Assembly (NCBI GenBank): GCA_013817245.1 | Contig: JACDDA010000001.1 | Span: 310,001 to 374,000 of the forward strand | Length of the DNA stretch: 64,000 nt | From: Gammaproteobacteria bacterium | GTDB lineage: Bacteria > Pseudomonadota > Gammaproteobacteria > HTCC5015 | Reading direction: 5' to 3' | Part shown: piece by piece, positions 9,410-18,764 of the stretch | Numbering within the stretch: the first letter of the stretch is position 1 | Layout of the letters: every line of letters begins with the position of its first letter | Position numbers and translations under genes: made by a program | The notes under the pieces: generated by a model | Told to the model about the DNA's origin: nothing | What the model saw: the letters and a program-made list of their open reading frames with translations, nothing else | The model's database searches: none

Positions 9410-10591
9410 TTATAAACGTTCGATAGCGATTGCCACACCTTCGCCGCCGCCGATACATAATGACGCGATACCTTTTTGCTTTTCATATTTTTGCAAAGCG
9501 GCCAGCAAGGTTACGATAATTCGCGCGCCGGATGCGCCGATAGGATGACCTAAAGCGCAAGCACCACCATGCACATTAACTTTATCATGCGGCAAGTTTA
9601 GTTCTTTCATTGCTGCCATTGTGACGACTGCAAACGCTTCATTGATTTCATACAAATCAACATCGCTCGCTTTCCAGTTGGTTTTTTCTAATACTTTTTT
9701 GATCGCGCCTACTGGTGCAGTCGTAAACCATTCCGGTTCATGCGACCAGGTGCCGTGTGCGCGAATCGCAGCAAGCGGTTTTAAGCCGCGTTTTTTGGCT
9801 TCTGATTGTTTCATCAATACTAATGCTGCTGCACCATCAGAAATAGAACTTGAATTTGCCGCCGTTACAGTGCCGCCTTCTTTAAATGCCGGTTTTAATT
9901 GCGGAATTTTTTCGGGTTTTGCTTTGCCGGGTTGTTCGTCTACTTCAACCGTGATATCGCCTTGGCGCGTTTTAAGTGTGATGGGCGCAATTTCATTTTT
10001 AAAACTGCCGTCATTAATCGCTTGCTGAGCACGTTGCAGAGACGTTATTGCAAATTGGTCCTGATCTGCACGAGTAAAACCAAATTTTTCGACGGTTGCT
10101 TCTGCGAATACACCCATTGCGGTTTTTTTATACGCGTCTTCTAAACCATCTAACATCATGTGATCAATAATTTGACCATGACCCATACGATAACCGCCGC
10201 GTGCTTTAGGTAATAAATACGGTGCATTAGTCATACTTTCCATGCCGCCAACAACATAGATATCATGTGTACCCGCTAAAATAGAATCGTGCGCCATCAT
10301 TAACGCTTGCATACCAGAGCCGCACATTTTATTAATCGTCACACAATTAACTGATTTTGGTAAACCCGCGGCTAACGCGGCTTGTCGAGCCGGTGCTTGG
10401 CCTTGACCTGCGGATAACACATTACCCATAACGACTTCATCAATCGCATCAACATTCAAACCTGCATTTTTTACCGCTGCTTTAATCGCGGCTGCGCCTA
10501 ATTGCACTGCACTAGCTTCTGATAATACACCTTGGAATCCGCCCATCGCGGTGCGCGCCATACCGACAATAACAATTGGATCTGCTTGCAT
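9410..10591 (-). CDS. Acetyl-CoA C-acetyltransferase (thiolase)
   Basis: 393 aa, the usual length for biosynthetic/degradative type II thiolases. It interconverts two acetyl-CoA with acetoacetyl-CoA and CoA. The nucleophile Cys90 lies in INKMCGSGMQALMMA. The C-terminal GGACALGHPIGASGARI supplies the catalytic His, and SLCIGGGEGVA the second catalytic Cys. It is probably atoB/phaA-like; no phaB or beta-oxidation partner is adjacent, so the pathway is undetermined. It is a monocistronic unit with its own terminator. Confidence 0.93.
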   Translation of the reverse strand: MQADPIVIVGMARTAMGGFQGVLSEASAVQLGAAAIKAAVKNAGLNVDAIDEVVMGNVLSAGQGQAPARQAALAAGLPKSVNCVTINKMCGSGMQALMMAHDSILAGTHDIYVVGGMESMTNAPYLLPKARGGYRMGHGQIIDHMMLDGLEDAYKKTAMGVFAEATVEKFGFTRADQDQFAITSLQRAQQAINDGSFKNEIAPITLKTRQGDITVEVDEQPGKAKPEKIPQLKPAFKEGGTVTAANSSSISDGAAALVLMKQSEAKKRGLKPLAAIRAHGTWSHEPEWFTTAPVGAIKKVLEKTNWKASDVDLYEINEAFAVVTMAAMKELNLPHDKVNVHGGACALGHPIGASGARIIVTLLAALQKYEKQKGIASLCIGGGEGVAIAIERL

Positions 10592-10687
10592 GCTTTACTC
10601 CCAGCCTTTGCTGCGTTGACGAAATTTATAAAAAATATAATTAAAAAAACCAAGTAGAGAAATATTCAGCATGTGAACACAAATAAA

Positions 10688-11236
10688 TTAAAGCGTATCA
10701 AAACGCGGGAAATTTGCGGCAATGGGTGTACCGGTAAATTGAGCCACCCAACCTTCAGGATTATTAAATAAACGAATCGCACTAAAATGCGGCTCCGGCC
10801 CCATGTCAAACCAATGCGGCGTGTTTGCAGGCACGCTGATTAAATCATTTTGCGTGCACAACACGGCGTACACTTTATTGTCGATATGTAAGCTAAACAA
10901 ACCTTGGCCAGCAACAAAAAAACGCACTTCATCTTCACCATGAGTATGTTCTTCTAAAAACTTTTTGCGAAATTCATCTTTTTGCGGATGTTCAGGATGC
11001 ATGTTCACAACATCCACGGTGACATAGCCACCTTCGTGTTTAAGTCTATCAATTTCGCGTTGATACGCATTTATGATCGCCGCTTGATCCATATCAGGCG
11101 TGACTTCATGCGTCGCTTGCCAACGTTCAAAACGCACACCTACTGCGCCTAAGATATCCGCAATCGCTGAACCATCAGTGGCTTGCTCTACAACCACGGT
11201 GGGTTGGTGATCTGCATAAACTTTAATTTGACTCAT
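10688..11236 (-). CDS. mtnD: Acireductone dioxygenase
   Basis: 182 aa cupin of the methionine salvage pathway. It oxidises the acireductone made by MtnC: the Fe form gives the methionine precursor 2-oxo-4-methylthiobutyrate and formate, the Ni form an off-pathway product. Metal ligands are visible in EEHTHGEDEVRFFVAG (two His and Glu) and NTPHWFDMG (His). The start overlaps the mtnC stop (ATGA), giving the order mtnB-mtnC-mtnD on the minus strand. Confidence 0.96.
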   Translation of the reverse strand: MSQIKVYADHQPTVVVEQATDGSAIADILGAVGVRFERWQATHEVTPDMDQAAIINAYQREIDRLKHEGGYVTVDVVNMHPEHPQKDEFRKKFLEEHTHGEDEVRFFVAGQGLFSLHIDNKVYAVLCTQNDLISVPANTPHWFDMGPEPHFSAIRLFNNPEGWVAQFTGTPIAANFPRFDTL

Positions 11237-11922
11237 GTATCATCTCCCAATGGAATTTGATCGAAACGTTGTACTTGTTTGTGCTGCGAATTTTTCGGAA
11301 CTTCGCCGCGCACTAATTGGCAAGTTTGCATACCGGCCGTATGCGCGGCATCTAGCTCTTCGGTAATGTCCGATAAAAATAAAATTTGCGCCACGGGTAC
11401 ATTCATATGTTTAGCAATGATGCGATAAGCATCCGCTTCACGTTTTGCGCCAGTTAACGTATCAAAATAATCTTTAAACCAACTACTCATGTCACCTTGG
11501 TTGGCGTAACGAAATAATAATTTTTGGGCTCTCACTGAGCCAGATGAAAACACATACAAACCATAACCTTGTGCATGCCAACGCTTTAAGCTGTCGTAAG
11601 CATCGGGATAAACATGCGCATGTAATTCGCCACTCGTATAGCCGTGCTCCCAAATCAAACCTTGCAACTGTTTGAGCGGGGTGATTTTACGATCTTTCGC
11701 TATCCACGTTAATAAAGCATCAATCACTTCTTCGAGATCTGCATCAAGGCGCTGCATTTCCTGACGCGAATCATTTAATAAAGAAGCCACTTGTTGATCT
11801 GCTTGGTGAGTGCGCACAAAAGCGGGCAATTCACGGGCAGCAAAGGGAAACAATATGTCTTTAACAAAAGCAAGATCGGTAGTCGTGCCTTCGATGTCGG
11901 TCAAAATAGCGGTGATGCTCAT
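11233..11922 (-). CDS. mtnC: Enolase-phosphatase E1
   Basis: 229 aa from the ATG at 11920-11922, which has AAAGGAG upstream and gives MSITAILTDIEGTTTD; a 15-residue longer reading frame lacks a ribosome site. It is a HAD-superfamily enzyme that enolises and dephosphorylates 2,3-diketo-5-methylthiopentyl-1-phosphate to acireductone. The nucleophile motif DIEGTT, FSSGS (motif II) and LFLSDITEELDAA (motif IV) are present. The gene starts 13 bp after the mtnB stop and overlaps mtnD by 4 bp. Confidence 0.96.
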   Translation of the reverse strand: MSITAILTDIEGTTTDLAFVKDILFPFAARELPAFVRTHQADQQVASLLNDSRQEMQRLDADLEEVIDALLTWIAKDRKITPLKQLQGLIWEHGYTSGELHAHVYPDAYDSLKRWHAQGYGLYVFSSGSVRAQKLLFRYANQGDMSSWFKDYFDTLTGAKREADAYRIIAKHMNVPVAQILFLSDITEELDAAHTAGMQTCQLVRGEVPKNSQHKQVQRFDQIPLGDDT

Positions 11923-11935
11923 GATATAGGCTCCT

Positions 11936-12586
11936 TTAACGATCGGTCGCAGGCGCTTGTACTGCATGACCCAACTGCCGCAAGGTCAATTCGCATTGCA
12001 TCAAAAATTCCAACCCTTCCATGTGACGACGAGCTTCGGCCATCGTAGAGCCGAAGGAGTATAGACCGTGGCCACGAACTAAAAAGCCCCAGGCGATTGG
12101 TTTTTTAGTCCACTGTTGGCGTAATTGACGCGCCAGTACCGTCATATCTTGATGATTATTGAAAATGGGAATGCACACTTCGGTTTCATGCGTGGTAATT
12201 CCCTGCAGCGATTTAAGCATTTCCAGATCGTGTAGTTTTAATCCAGAACCGCTCATAACTGATAATACGGTCGCCGCGACAGAATGCGTGTGCAGCACCG
12301 CACCTATGGTTGCATCTAATTGATATAAATTCGTGTGTAGCAGCGTTTCGGCCGAGGGCTTTAACTCGCTGCCCAGTGCTTGGCCTTGCCAGTCGACAGT
12401 CAAAAAATCTGCGGCGCTAAGCGCGGCTTTATCACGACCCGAAGCCGTCATTAAGGCCGTTTTGTCGTTTAAACGCTGCGAAAAATTACCGCCCGTGGCC
12501 GGGCACCAGCCTTTTGCAGCAATAAATTGCGCGGCGGCGATCAAGCCATTCGTCGCTTCGGCAACAGTGGAATTAGTTAGGTTCAT
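11936..12586 (-). CDS. mtnB: Methylthioribulose-1-phosphate dehydratase
   Basis: 216 aa, class II aldolase/adducin fold. It dehydrates 5-methylthioribulose-1-phosphate in methionine salvage. The zinc ligands HTHS (in GAVLHTHSVAATVLS) and RGHGLYSFG toward the C-terminus are visible. It is first in the mtnBCD operon. mtnA/mtnK or MTA phosphorylase genes, needed upstream in the pathway, are not in this window. Confidence 0.95.
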   Translation of the reverse strand: MNLTNSTVAEATNGLIAAAQFIAAKGWCPATGGNFSQRLNDKTALMTASGRDKAALSAADFLTVDWQGQALGSELKPSAETLLHTNLYQLDATIGAVLHTHSVAATVLSVMSGSGLKLHDLEMLKSLQGITTHETEVCIPIFNNHQDMTVLARQLRQQWTKKPIAWGFLVRGHGLYSFGSTMAEARRHMEGLEFLMQCELTLRQLGHAVQAPATDR

Positions 12587-12681
12587 GCAATCGGAGCTCA
12601 GCAGAAGTCAAAACCGGGCGGCATTATAACGCAATTGGCCGGCTGGGCTGCAGACCCAACCGACTCAATAGACCGGCAGAA

Positions 12682-13614
12682 TCAGAAGTTGCCTTTAAGT
12701 TTGACGGTGGCTAGCTCACGTTTCAGCACGCGCTGAAACCAGGTAGGGCCCACCCAAGAATAAATGACCACGGCTAACCACAATAAGGTTATCGCGAAAC
12801 TCGCATTGGGATAACCGGCATCGCCCAATGCCAAGGTACTCACTTGAAATATCAGATATAACGCAATCAATAAACCAATCACCCGTTGTTGCGAACCGCG
12901 CGTTAACCACGCATTAAAACGCCACCAACATCCTAAGAAAATACTGTCACGCATTTTAATTTCTGCTAATAAACGAATCGCACCAACATGATTAGCGTCT
13001 TGTTGCAAAACCCAAATAGCATGATCACGCGCTTGCGCAACATCACCTTGCACTAATAACATTTGTCCCAAACCGATCAATGCATCACGATGATTAGGCT
13101 GCAAACGCAACGCTTCACGATACGCGTGTTCAGCAGCAAGGCGTTGACCCAAGCGTAGTTTTAAATCCGCATCACGTTCATGAATATCGGGATCATCTGG
13201 CGAAATAGATAAAGCCTGCTGTAAATATTGTTGCGCCTCGGCCATCTTGCCCATTTGTTCTGACGCGGCCGACAAACCCATTAAATAATCCGCATGTTCA
13301 GGCGCCAACTCTAAGGCCGAAGTAAAATATGTATGCGCAAGTTTAGCTTTGTTTTGCAACAAACAAACCCGACCTTGCACATAATGACAAAAGGGATTTT
13401 CCGGTTCTAAACGCAAACCTAATTCCGCTTCATACGCGGCTGCATATAAACGTTTATGCAAAGTTAAAACAAACGCTAAAAAACTATGCAAGCCACCCAT
13501 GTGCGGTGCAATGCTTAAGGCTTCGCGTAAAGTTTCAATAGCACCCGCAGCATTACCATAACGCAATTGTTGATCAGCGCGTTGCCACAAACTACTAATG
13601 GCTTGATCATCCAT
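12682..13614 (-). CDS. TPR protein with C-terminal membrane segments
   Basis: 310 aa. Residues 1 to about 215 are tetratricopeptide repeats (for example NHRDALIGLGQMLLVQGDVAQA). Two hydrophobic segments follow (RVIGLLIALYLIFQVSTLAL and FAITLLWLAVVIYSWVG) and a basic tail. This suggests a cytoplasmic TPR platform anchored to the membrane. It is last of three overlapping minus-strand genes (AAA ATPase, membrane protein, this one; 8-bp overlap with the membrane protein). No named function is known to me. Confidence 0.8.
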   Translation of the reverse strand: MDDQAISSLWQRADQQLRYGNAAGAIETLREALSIAPHMGGLHSFLAFVLTLHKRLYAAAYEAELGLRLEPENPFCHYVQGRVCLLQNKAKLAHTYFTSALELAPEHADYLMGLSAASEQMGKMAEAQQYLQQALSISPDDPDIHERDADLKLRLGQRLAAEHAYREALRLQPNHRDALIGLGQMLLVQGDVAQARDHAIWVLQQDANHVGAIRLLAEIKMRDSIFLGCWWRFNAWLTRGSQQRVIGLLIALYLIFQVSTLALGDAGYPNASFAITLLWLAVVIYSWVGPTWFQRVLKRELATVKLKGNF

Positions 13615-14110
13615 ACCATTGACTCAAAAAGTGTTTGCCAAAATTAATTAAACTATCAATCACCACACTTTCTAATCTGCGGCCAATAAAATAAGCGAGG
13701 AACAATCCGGGAATACCGGTCATAGCCTGCCCTGAAAAATAATGAAATAAAGCAAACGCCTGCGCTTGACTTAAATACACCATATAACAAACATACAAGG
13801 TCACAACTGTTAATGCTAAACGCGCATAACGCAAATCACTGACCGACAACCATTCAAAATGCAAAGCAGCGGCAGCCAGCAATACCAACATAACAAACAC
13901 AATATACGCCAAGATCAACAAACCAATTTCATAACGTTTACGCGGACTGCCCAAGGCAATGCTGTTATAAATAAACCACGCCCAACTAATCAACGCGCCG
14001 CCAAACATCACGGCTAATAAAGGCCATAAAGGATCCACTACCAAACGCGCTGCTAAGCTACGTTTAGGCTCATCAATGATTTCATAGCTTGCAGAAGAAT
14101 CAACGCTCAT
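13607..14110 (-). CDS. Four-span membrane protein of the AAA/TPR operon
   Basis: 167 aa. After a polar N-terminus of about 25 residues there are about four hydrophobic spans (PLWPLLAVMFGGALISWAWF, IGLLILAYIVFVMLVLLAAA, ALTVVTLYVCYMVYLS, and a weaker one near GIPGLFLAYF). I do not recognise the family. Its start shares one base with the AAA gene stop (TAATG), which implies translational coupling and a probable physical partnership. Confidence 0.75.
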   Translation of the reverse strand: MSVDSSASYEIIDEPKRSLAARLVVDPLWPLLAVMFGGALISWAWFIYNSIALGSPRKRYEIGLLILAYIVFVMLVLLAAAALHFEWLSVSDLRYARLALTVVTLYVCYMVYLSQAQAFALFHYFSGQAMTGIPGLFLAYFIGRRLESVVIDSLINFGKHFLSQWYG

Positions 14111-15486
14111 TAACGGCTGCCATGTTTATCAAGAAACCGTAATACATCATCGTATTGACCTGCTTCATTCGCATAACGCGCATAATTACGCGCCGTCGTT
14201 AACCATTCTAAAGTAGTAGGTTTAACTTCCCGTAACGCTGTTTGCAAATGCTCCATTTCAATCACGCCTTGCTGACCACTGGCAATTGCCGCTTGAATGG
14301 CTTCATCTACTGCTGTTTCAACTACATTGCGTAAATCTGCGCCGGAAAAACCGCTAGTATTTTTAGCTAAAAAATTAATATCAATATCATTAGCAACCGG
14401 ACGCTCAGCTAATAAAATTCGCAATACGGATTCGCGTGCGGCTTGATCCGGCGGCGCAATAAACACCACGCGATCAAAACGACCCGGCCGCCGAAATGCC
14501 GAATCTAATGCCCACGGTACATTGGTCGCCGCTAACACTAAGACTCCGCTATTATTTTGTGCAAAACCATCCAGCTCGGATAAAAACTGACTGACTAATT
14601 TAGAACTCGTGCCTTCTCGCGTGTGTTGGCGTTTACCTGCTAACGCTTCAACTTCATCGAAAAAAATTACTGCGGGCGTATTGCGTCGCGCTTGTTCAAA
14701 CATCGCATGAAGTTTTTGTTCGGATTCACCGATGTACATATCTAAAATATCGGAAATCGCAACATTAAAAAATTTCGCCTGACATTCACCCGCGGTTGCG
14801 CGCGCTAACAAAGTTTTGCCGCATCCGGGTGGGCCATATAATAAAATTCCGCCGCCGACACGTTTGCGAAACACTTGAAACAAAGAGGGTTTTTGAAATG
14901 GCAAAATAATTTTTTTACGGATTTGTTGTTTAACATCTTCTAAACCGCCAACATCCGCGAAACTAACGTGCTCATGCTCGGGTTCAACTAAACGTTTTAA
15001 CTCGGTGACATTGGTATCATCATTCGCCACCACGCGTAATTTCGGCCGCGCACTTTCAGTCTTATTACCCATATTCGTCGCGACTGGAGTATTTACTGGG
15101 GTATTTAAAGCGCGCACTAATTCGAGCGCTTCTGGCAAATCAGCCAACATAGCATTGGCCGTAATCGCACGTTGATGCCAAGTGCGCGCTTCGCTAATCT
15201 CATTCGCGGCTAGATAACATTGCGCACGCGCGAGCCAAACATCGGCTTGCTCTAGCAATAATAATTTCAAACCCACCTGCGGTGCTTGCTGACGACGACA
15301 TAATGCCGCCATTACAATTTGTTCTTGAGCGCTTAACCAATGACTAACCGGCAATTGTGACAATTCGGTATACGCTTCATTATCACGCCCGGCCTGAACG
15401 AGGGCTTTACATAACAAACCGCGCAATGCGGCATTATCAGGATTAATATTTAAAGCTTGTTGTAGAGCATTAATTTCGTCAGACAT
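14110..15486 (-). CDS. AAA+ ATPase with N-terminal TPR region
   Basis: 458 aa. Residues 1-125 resemble TPR helices (ALNINPDNAALRGLLCKALVQAGRDNEAY). A charged linker follows, then one classical AAA module: Walker A GPPGCGKT at 218-225, Walker B VIFFDEVE at 273-280, sensor-1 TN at 321-322 and the arginine-finger motif RRPGRFD at 332-338. The closing helices (LEWLTTARNYARYANEAGQYDD) recall the meiotic-clade (Vps4/spastin-like) C-terminus. There is no protease domain, so it is probably a hexameric remodelling or unfolding ATPase. Its partners appear to be the two membrane proteins encoded directly downstream. Substrate unknown. Confidence 0.85.
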   Translation of the reverse strand: MSDEINALQQALNINPDNAALRGLLCKALVQAGRDNEAYTELSQLPVSHWLSAQEQIVMAALCRRQQAPQVGLKLLLLEQADVWLARAQCYLAANEISEARTWHQRAITANAMLADLPEALELVRALNTPVNTPVATNMGNKTESARPKLRVVANDDTNVTELKRLVEPEHEHVSFADVGGLEDVKQQIRKKIILPFQKPSLFQVFRKRVGGGILLYGPPGCGKTLLARATAGECQAKFFNVAISDILDMYIGESEQKLHAMFEQARRNTPAVIFFDEVEALAGKRQHTREGTSSKLVSQFLSELDGFAQNNSGVLVLAATNVPWALDSAFRRPGRFDRVVFIAPPDQAARESVLRILLAERPVANDIDINFLAKNTSGFSGADLRNVVETAVDEAIQAAIASGQQGVIEMEHLQTALREVKPTTLEWLTTARNYARYANEAGQYDDVLRFLDKHGSR

Positions 15487-15590
15487 AGCATCGCACTGCG
15501 TAATATTTGAGATACGATAGTATTGCCTCTGTCGCCCGCTCGCAACTAAGAAAACGCAGATGATCCATCTTTAACCTAAAGTGAGACGTT

Positions 15591-15944
15591 ATGCCAACCC
15601 CGATCTTTTTTGTTTTAGGTTTGATTTTAAGCAATGTGTTTATGACCATTGCCTGGTATGCCCATTTAAAAGAGCTTGGCGGTAAACCGTGGTTTATTGC
15701 GGCACTGATCAGCTGGGGCATTGCTTTAATGGAATACTTATTTCAAGTTCCGGCTAATCGCGCGGGTTATCAAACTTTTTCCTTGGAACAAATGAAAGTC
15801 ATCCAAGAAGTAATTAGTTTAGCGGTATTTGTGCCGTTTGCGATTTTGTATATGAAAGAAAAAATTAGTATTAATTATTTACTGGCCTGTATCTGCTTGC
15901 TGGGTGCCGTGTTTTTTATTATGCGGCCGAAGATTACGCTGTGA
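15591..15944 (+). CDS. DMT-family protein (DUF486)
   Basis: 117 aa with four hydrophobic spans and the DUF486 signature TIAWYAHLKELGGKPWFIAALISWGIALMEYLFQVPANR. These are small multidrug-resistance-like membrane proteins of unknown substrate. The gene is divergent from the AAA operon and followed by a strong terminator. Confidence 0.9.
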   Translation: MPTPIFFVLGLILSNVFMTIAWYAHLKELGGKPWFIAALISWGIALMEYLFQVPANRAGYQTFSLEQMKVIQEVISLAVFVPFAILYMKEKISINYLLACICLLGAVFFIMRPKITL

Positions 15945-15981
15945 TGAGATAAAAAGCGGATGACTTAAAAAACGGATACAT

Positions 15982-16013
15982 AAAAAAACGCCCGGACATG
16001 CCGGGCGTTTTTA
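15982..16013. terminator. Bidirectional rho-independent terminator
   Basis: GC-rich stem AACGCCCGG / CCGGGCGTT with a 5-nt loop, flanked by A7 on the left and T5 on the right. It can end both the DUF486 transcript and the convergent desaturase transcript. Confidence 0.92.
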
Positions 16014-16041
16014 ATTTTCATCAGAACGTCTGCAAAAAAAA

Positions 16042-17226
16042 CTAACCTGCTACTAAGGTATAACCACGCAAGCTTGCAGCAAATTGACGCAAAGCTTCTA
16101 CGCCAGATTGTTCTGCGCGACGGCACCATTCAATAATGGCTTGCAGTAATTTTTCTTGGCTTTCGTAAGTGCGTTCCCAAATTTCGCGTAACTGACTGCG
16201 ATATTGATAAACCAATTCCAACGATTTATGACTGCTCAAGGTTTGCGCTAAAGTTTGACGATGACTTTCATTCATACGCACTTCTTCACGCGTTAAAGCA
16301 ACCTGCGCATGTTTTAATACTTTACGCGCTTGCTCATCAGCCTTGCTGTACTCTTCTTGTAATACTGGCTTAATAACCGTATCGGCATAACCTGCCATTA
16401 CATGCATTTTACTGCGAATAATAGCTTTAACCGTTTCCATATCAATCTGTTCTTTGCTGTGATCAATTTGTGGTTGCGGTGCTACTTTTTTCACTTTCGC
16501 TAAACCCAATGTTTCTAATACACGAATGTACATCCAGCCAATATCAAATTCCCATGGCTTAATCGAAAATTTTGCTGAGCTTGGATACGCATGATGATTG
16601 TTGTGCAATTCTTCGCCGCCAATCCAAAATGCCCAAGGAATTAAGTTGGTCGCATCATCAACGGTTTCATAATTACGATAACCCCAATAATGACCCAAGC
16701 CGTTAATACCGCCCGCAGCGTGGATAGGAATCCAAACCATTTGCAAGGCCCAAATCGTTAAACCAATGGGTCCAAACAATATGAGATTGATGGCCATAGA
16801 AATATAAATACCCATTTCTTTAGGTTTGCCGCTGTAGATTTTATTTTCCATAAAATCATTCGGTGTGCCATGGCTGTATTTAGCAATGGTTTCTGCATTG
16901 TTAGATTCGTGACGATACAATTCGGCGCCTTCTAACAATACTTTGCGAATACCATATACACGTGGGCTGTGCGGATCGTCTACGGTTTCGCATTTAGCAT
17001 GATGCTTACGATGGATCGCGACCCATTCACGTGTCGACATGCCCGTTGTAGTCCACAACCACGCACGGAAAAACTGTTGTATTACCGGATGTAAATCCAA
17101 ACCTAGGTGTGCCTGACTACGATGCAAATACAAAGTAACGCCGGCAATGGTAATTTGGCAAACAAGCACGGCGTACAACACGTAGCCCCACCACGGTAAA
17201 TCAAACAAACCATTCAGTACTGACAT
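16042..17226 (-). CDS. Acyl-CoA/acyl-lipid delta-9-type fatty acid desaturase
   Basis: 394 aa membrane di-iron desaturase. The three histidine boxes are HRSQAH (residues 35-40), HRKHH (near 72) and HNNHH (near 207). Hydrophobic spans flank boxes 1 and 2 and lie between boxes 2 and 3. It introduces a cis double bond into long-chain acyl groups, affecting membrane fluidity. After about residue 260 there is a charged alpha-helical extension with many Arg, Glu and Gln, longer than the core enzyme needs. Monocistronic, with a 557-bp upstream region. Confidence 0.9.
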   Translation of the reverse strand: MSVLNGLFDLPWWGYVLYAVLVCQITIAGVTLYLHRSQAHLGLDLHPVIQQFFRAWLWTTTGMSTREWVAIHRKHHAKCETVDDPHSPRVYGIRKVLLEGAELYRHESNNAETIAKYSHGTPNDFMENKIYSGKPKEMGIYISMAINLILFGPIGLTIWALQMVWIPIHAAGGINGLGHYWGYRNYETVDDATNLIPWAFWIGGEELHNNHHAYPSSAKFSIKPWEFDIGWMYIRVLETLGLAKVKKVAPQPQIDHSKEQIDMETVKAIIRSKMHVMAGYADTVIKPVLQEEYSKADEQARKVLKHAQVALTREEVRMNESHRQTLAQTLSSHKSLELVYQYRSQLREIWERTYESQEKLLQAIIEWCRRAEQSGVEALRQFAASLRGYTLVAG

Positions 17227-17783
17227 AGATACACCCTATATAAGGAGGTTAAAATTTCGTACAAACCACAATCAAACTTTATTAGCGGCGCGAATCTGAC
17301 ATTCTCGCCTAAAATTAACATAAGAAAACTAACGAGCCTCATGCTTAGTTCTTATGAGGGGATCCCTGTCCTGACCAGACAATAATGACATAAGCCATTA
17401 TGTGCATTGCAGATTGCGCAAATAACTCGAAAAGTTATTGTAAATCCCACATTTAGCCGGATTTCAGAGCTGGGCATTTAATCATGGGTTTTTCGCAGAT
17501 GCTAGCACCGCCTGTCATCTAAAAATCATCCAACACTCACCGAAACGTCATAGTGAAGCGCCCCATCGCTACCCGTCTTACAAAATCAGCCTATAGCGGC
17601 CCGCAGTATATGGTGGGTCTGCTGTACAAATACAAGCCGTAGCTCCATCAATAAATCAAAACTCAAAATCAGACTTGCACTGTCTCTCTAGTTGCATATC
17701 ATGACGCCTGTTATCAAGTCCCACCCAATCCCATTGGTGAGATGCTAACAACACAGATTCACCCAACGAATTAGGCTTTATAT
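17227..17783. other. Long divergent intergenic region, desaturase / ABC operon
   Basis: It holds the promoters of the desaturase and the Gld-type operon. I find no open reading frame with a ribosome site, no tRNA and no repeat. An AAGGAGG at 17240-17246 is on the plus strand and is not followed by a start codon, so it is not a ribosome site for any gene seen here. Confidence 0.4.
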
Positions 17784-18764
17784 ATGACCGATGATTTAAA
17801 CCCGCAGCCCGCTTTAGTCCAACCTTTAGTTGAGCTAAGTGGCGTTAGTCGCAACTACGGCAATGTGCGCGCTGTGAATAATCTTAGCTTTGTATTACAT
17901 CCGGGCGAGATTTTAGGTTTTCTGGGCCCTAACGGCGCCGGCAAATCGACGACGATGCAAATGATTTGCGGCACGCTGGCGCCTTCAGCAGGCTCTATCA
18001 CTATTGATGGCATTGATTTACTCACCGATGCAGTACGCGCCAAACAACACATCGGTTATCTACCCGAAAATCCACCGGTTGATTTAGATGCAACCGTCGA
18101 TGAGTATCTGCACTTTTGCGCGCAGCTGCATAACGTTAAAAAACTTCAGATCGCGGCGGCGCTTGATAGCGTCAAACAACGTTGCGGTTTAACGGATGTT
18201 GGCAAACGTTTAATCGGTACATTATCGAAAGGTTATCAACAACGTGTTGGTATCGCTCAAGCGCTGGTGCATTCACCTCGCATCGTCGTACTTGACGAAC
18301 CCACCGTGGGTTTAGATCCGGTGCAAATCCGCGACATCCGAAATTTAATTCGCGAAATTGGTCGCGATCACGGGGTAATTTTATCTACTCACATTTTGCC
18401 CGAAGTACAAATGGTCTGTAATCGCGTGCAAATTATTAATCATGGTGAATTAGTCTTTAACAACAACATCGAACATTTAAATAAACAGATGCAAGCGAGT
18501 CGCTTGTTAATTAGCTGTCGGCAATTACCCAGCGAAGCAGAGCTCGCCAACTTACCGGGTGTACAACAAGTCGATATGATCGACAAACAACGTGCCCGCC
18601 TGCATTACGCCAACGAACAAAACCCGGCTGAAATATTAGTTGAACGCAGCGTGCAAGAACACTGGGGTTTACAAGAACTCATTCCCGAATCACATAGTTT
18701 GGAACAAGTATTCATGAATCTTATTGCTACCGATCAAATTATTTCAAACGAGGTTGCAGCATGA
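17784..18764 (+). CDS. ABC transporter ATPase, GldA/Nod-I type
   Basis: 326 aa. One ABC domain (residues 15-235) with Walker A GPNGAGKST, signature LSKGYQQRVGIAQAL and Walker B VVLDEPTVGLDP, then a C-terminal extension typical of ABC-2 exporters. It energises the permease encoded next (4-bp overlap). The four-gene order ATPase, permease, GldG-like, DUF4340 is a known conserved but poorly characterised export module, related to the gliding-motility Gld proteins although this organism type is not expected to glide. Confidence 0.9.
   Translation: MTDDLNPQPALVQPLVELSGVSRNYGNVRAVNNLSFVLHPGEILGFLGPNGAGKSTTMQMICGTLAPSAGSITIDGIDLLTDAVRAKQHIGYLPENPPVDLDATVDEYLHFCAQLHNVKKLQIAAALDSVKQRCGLTDVGKRLIGTLSKGYQQRVGIAQALVHSPRIVVLDEPTVGLDPVQIRDIRNLIREIGRDHGVILSTHILPEVQMVCNRVQIINHGELVFNNNIEHLNKQMQASRLLISCRQLPSEAELANLPGVQQVDMIDKQRARLHYANEQNPAEILVERSVQEHWGLQELIPESHSLEQVFMNLIATDQIISNEVAA

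Noticed and set aside
17240-17246. AAGGAGG as a ribosome site upstream of the desaturase
   Set aside because: It is on the plus strand while the desaturase is on the minus strand; no start codon follows it in the correct sense.
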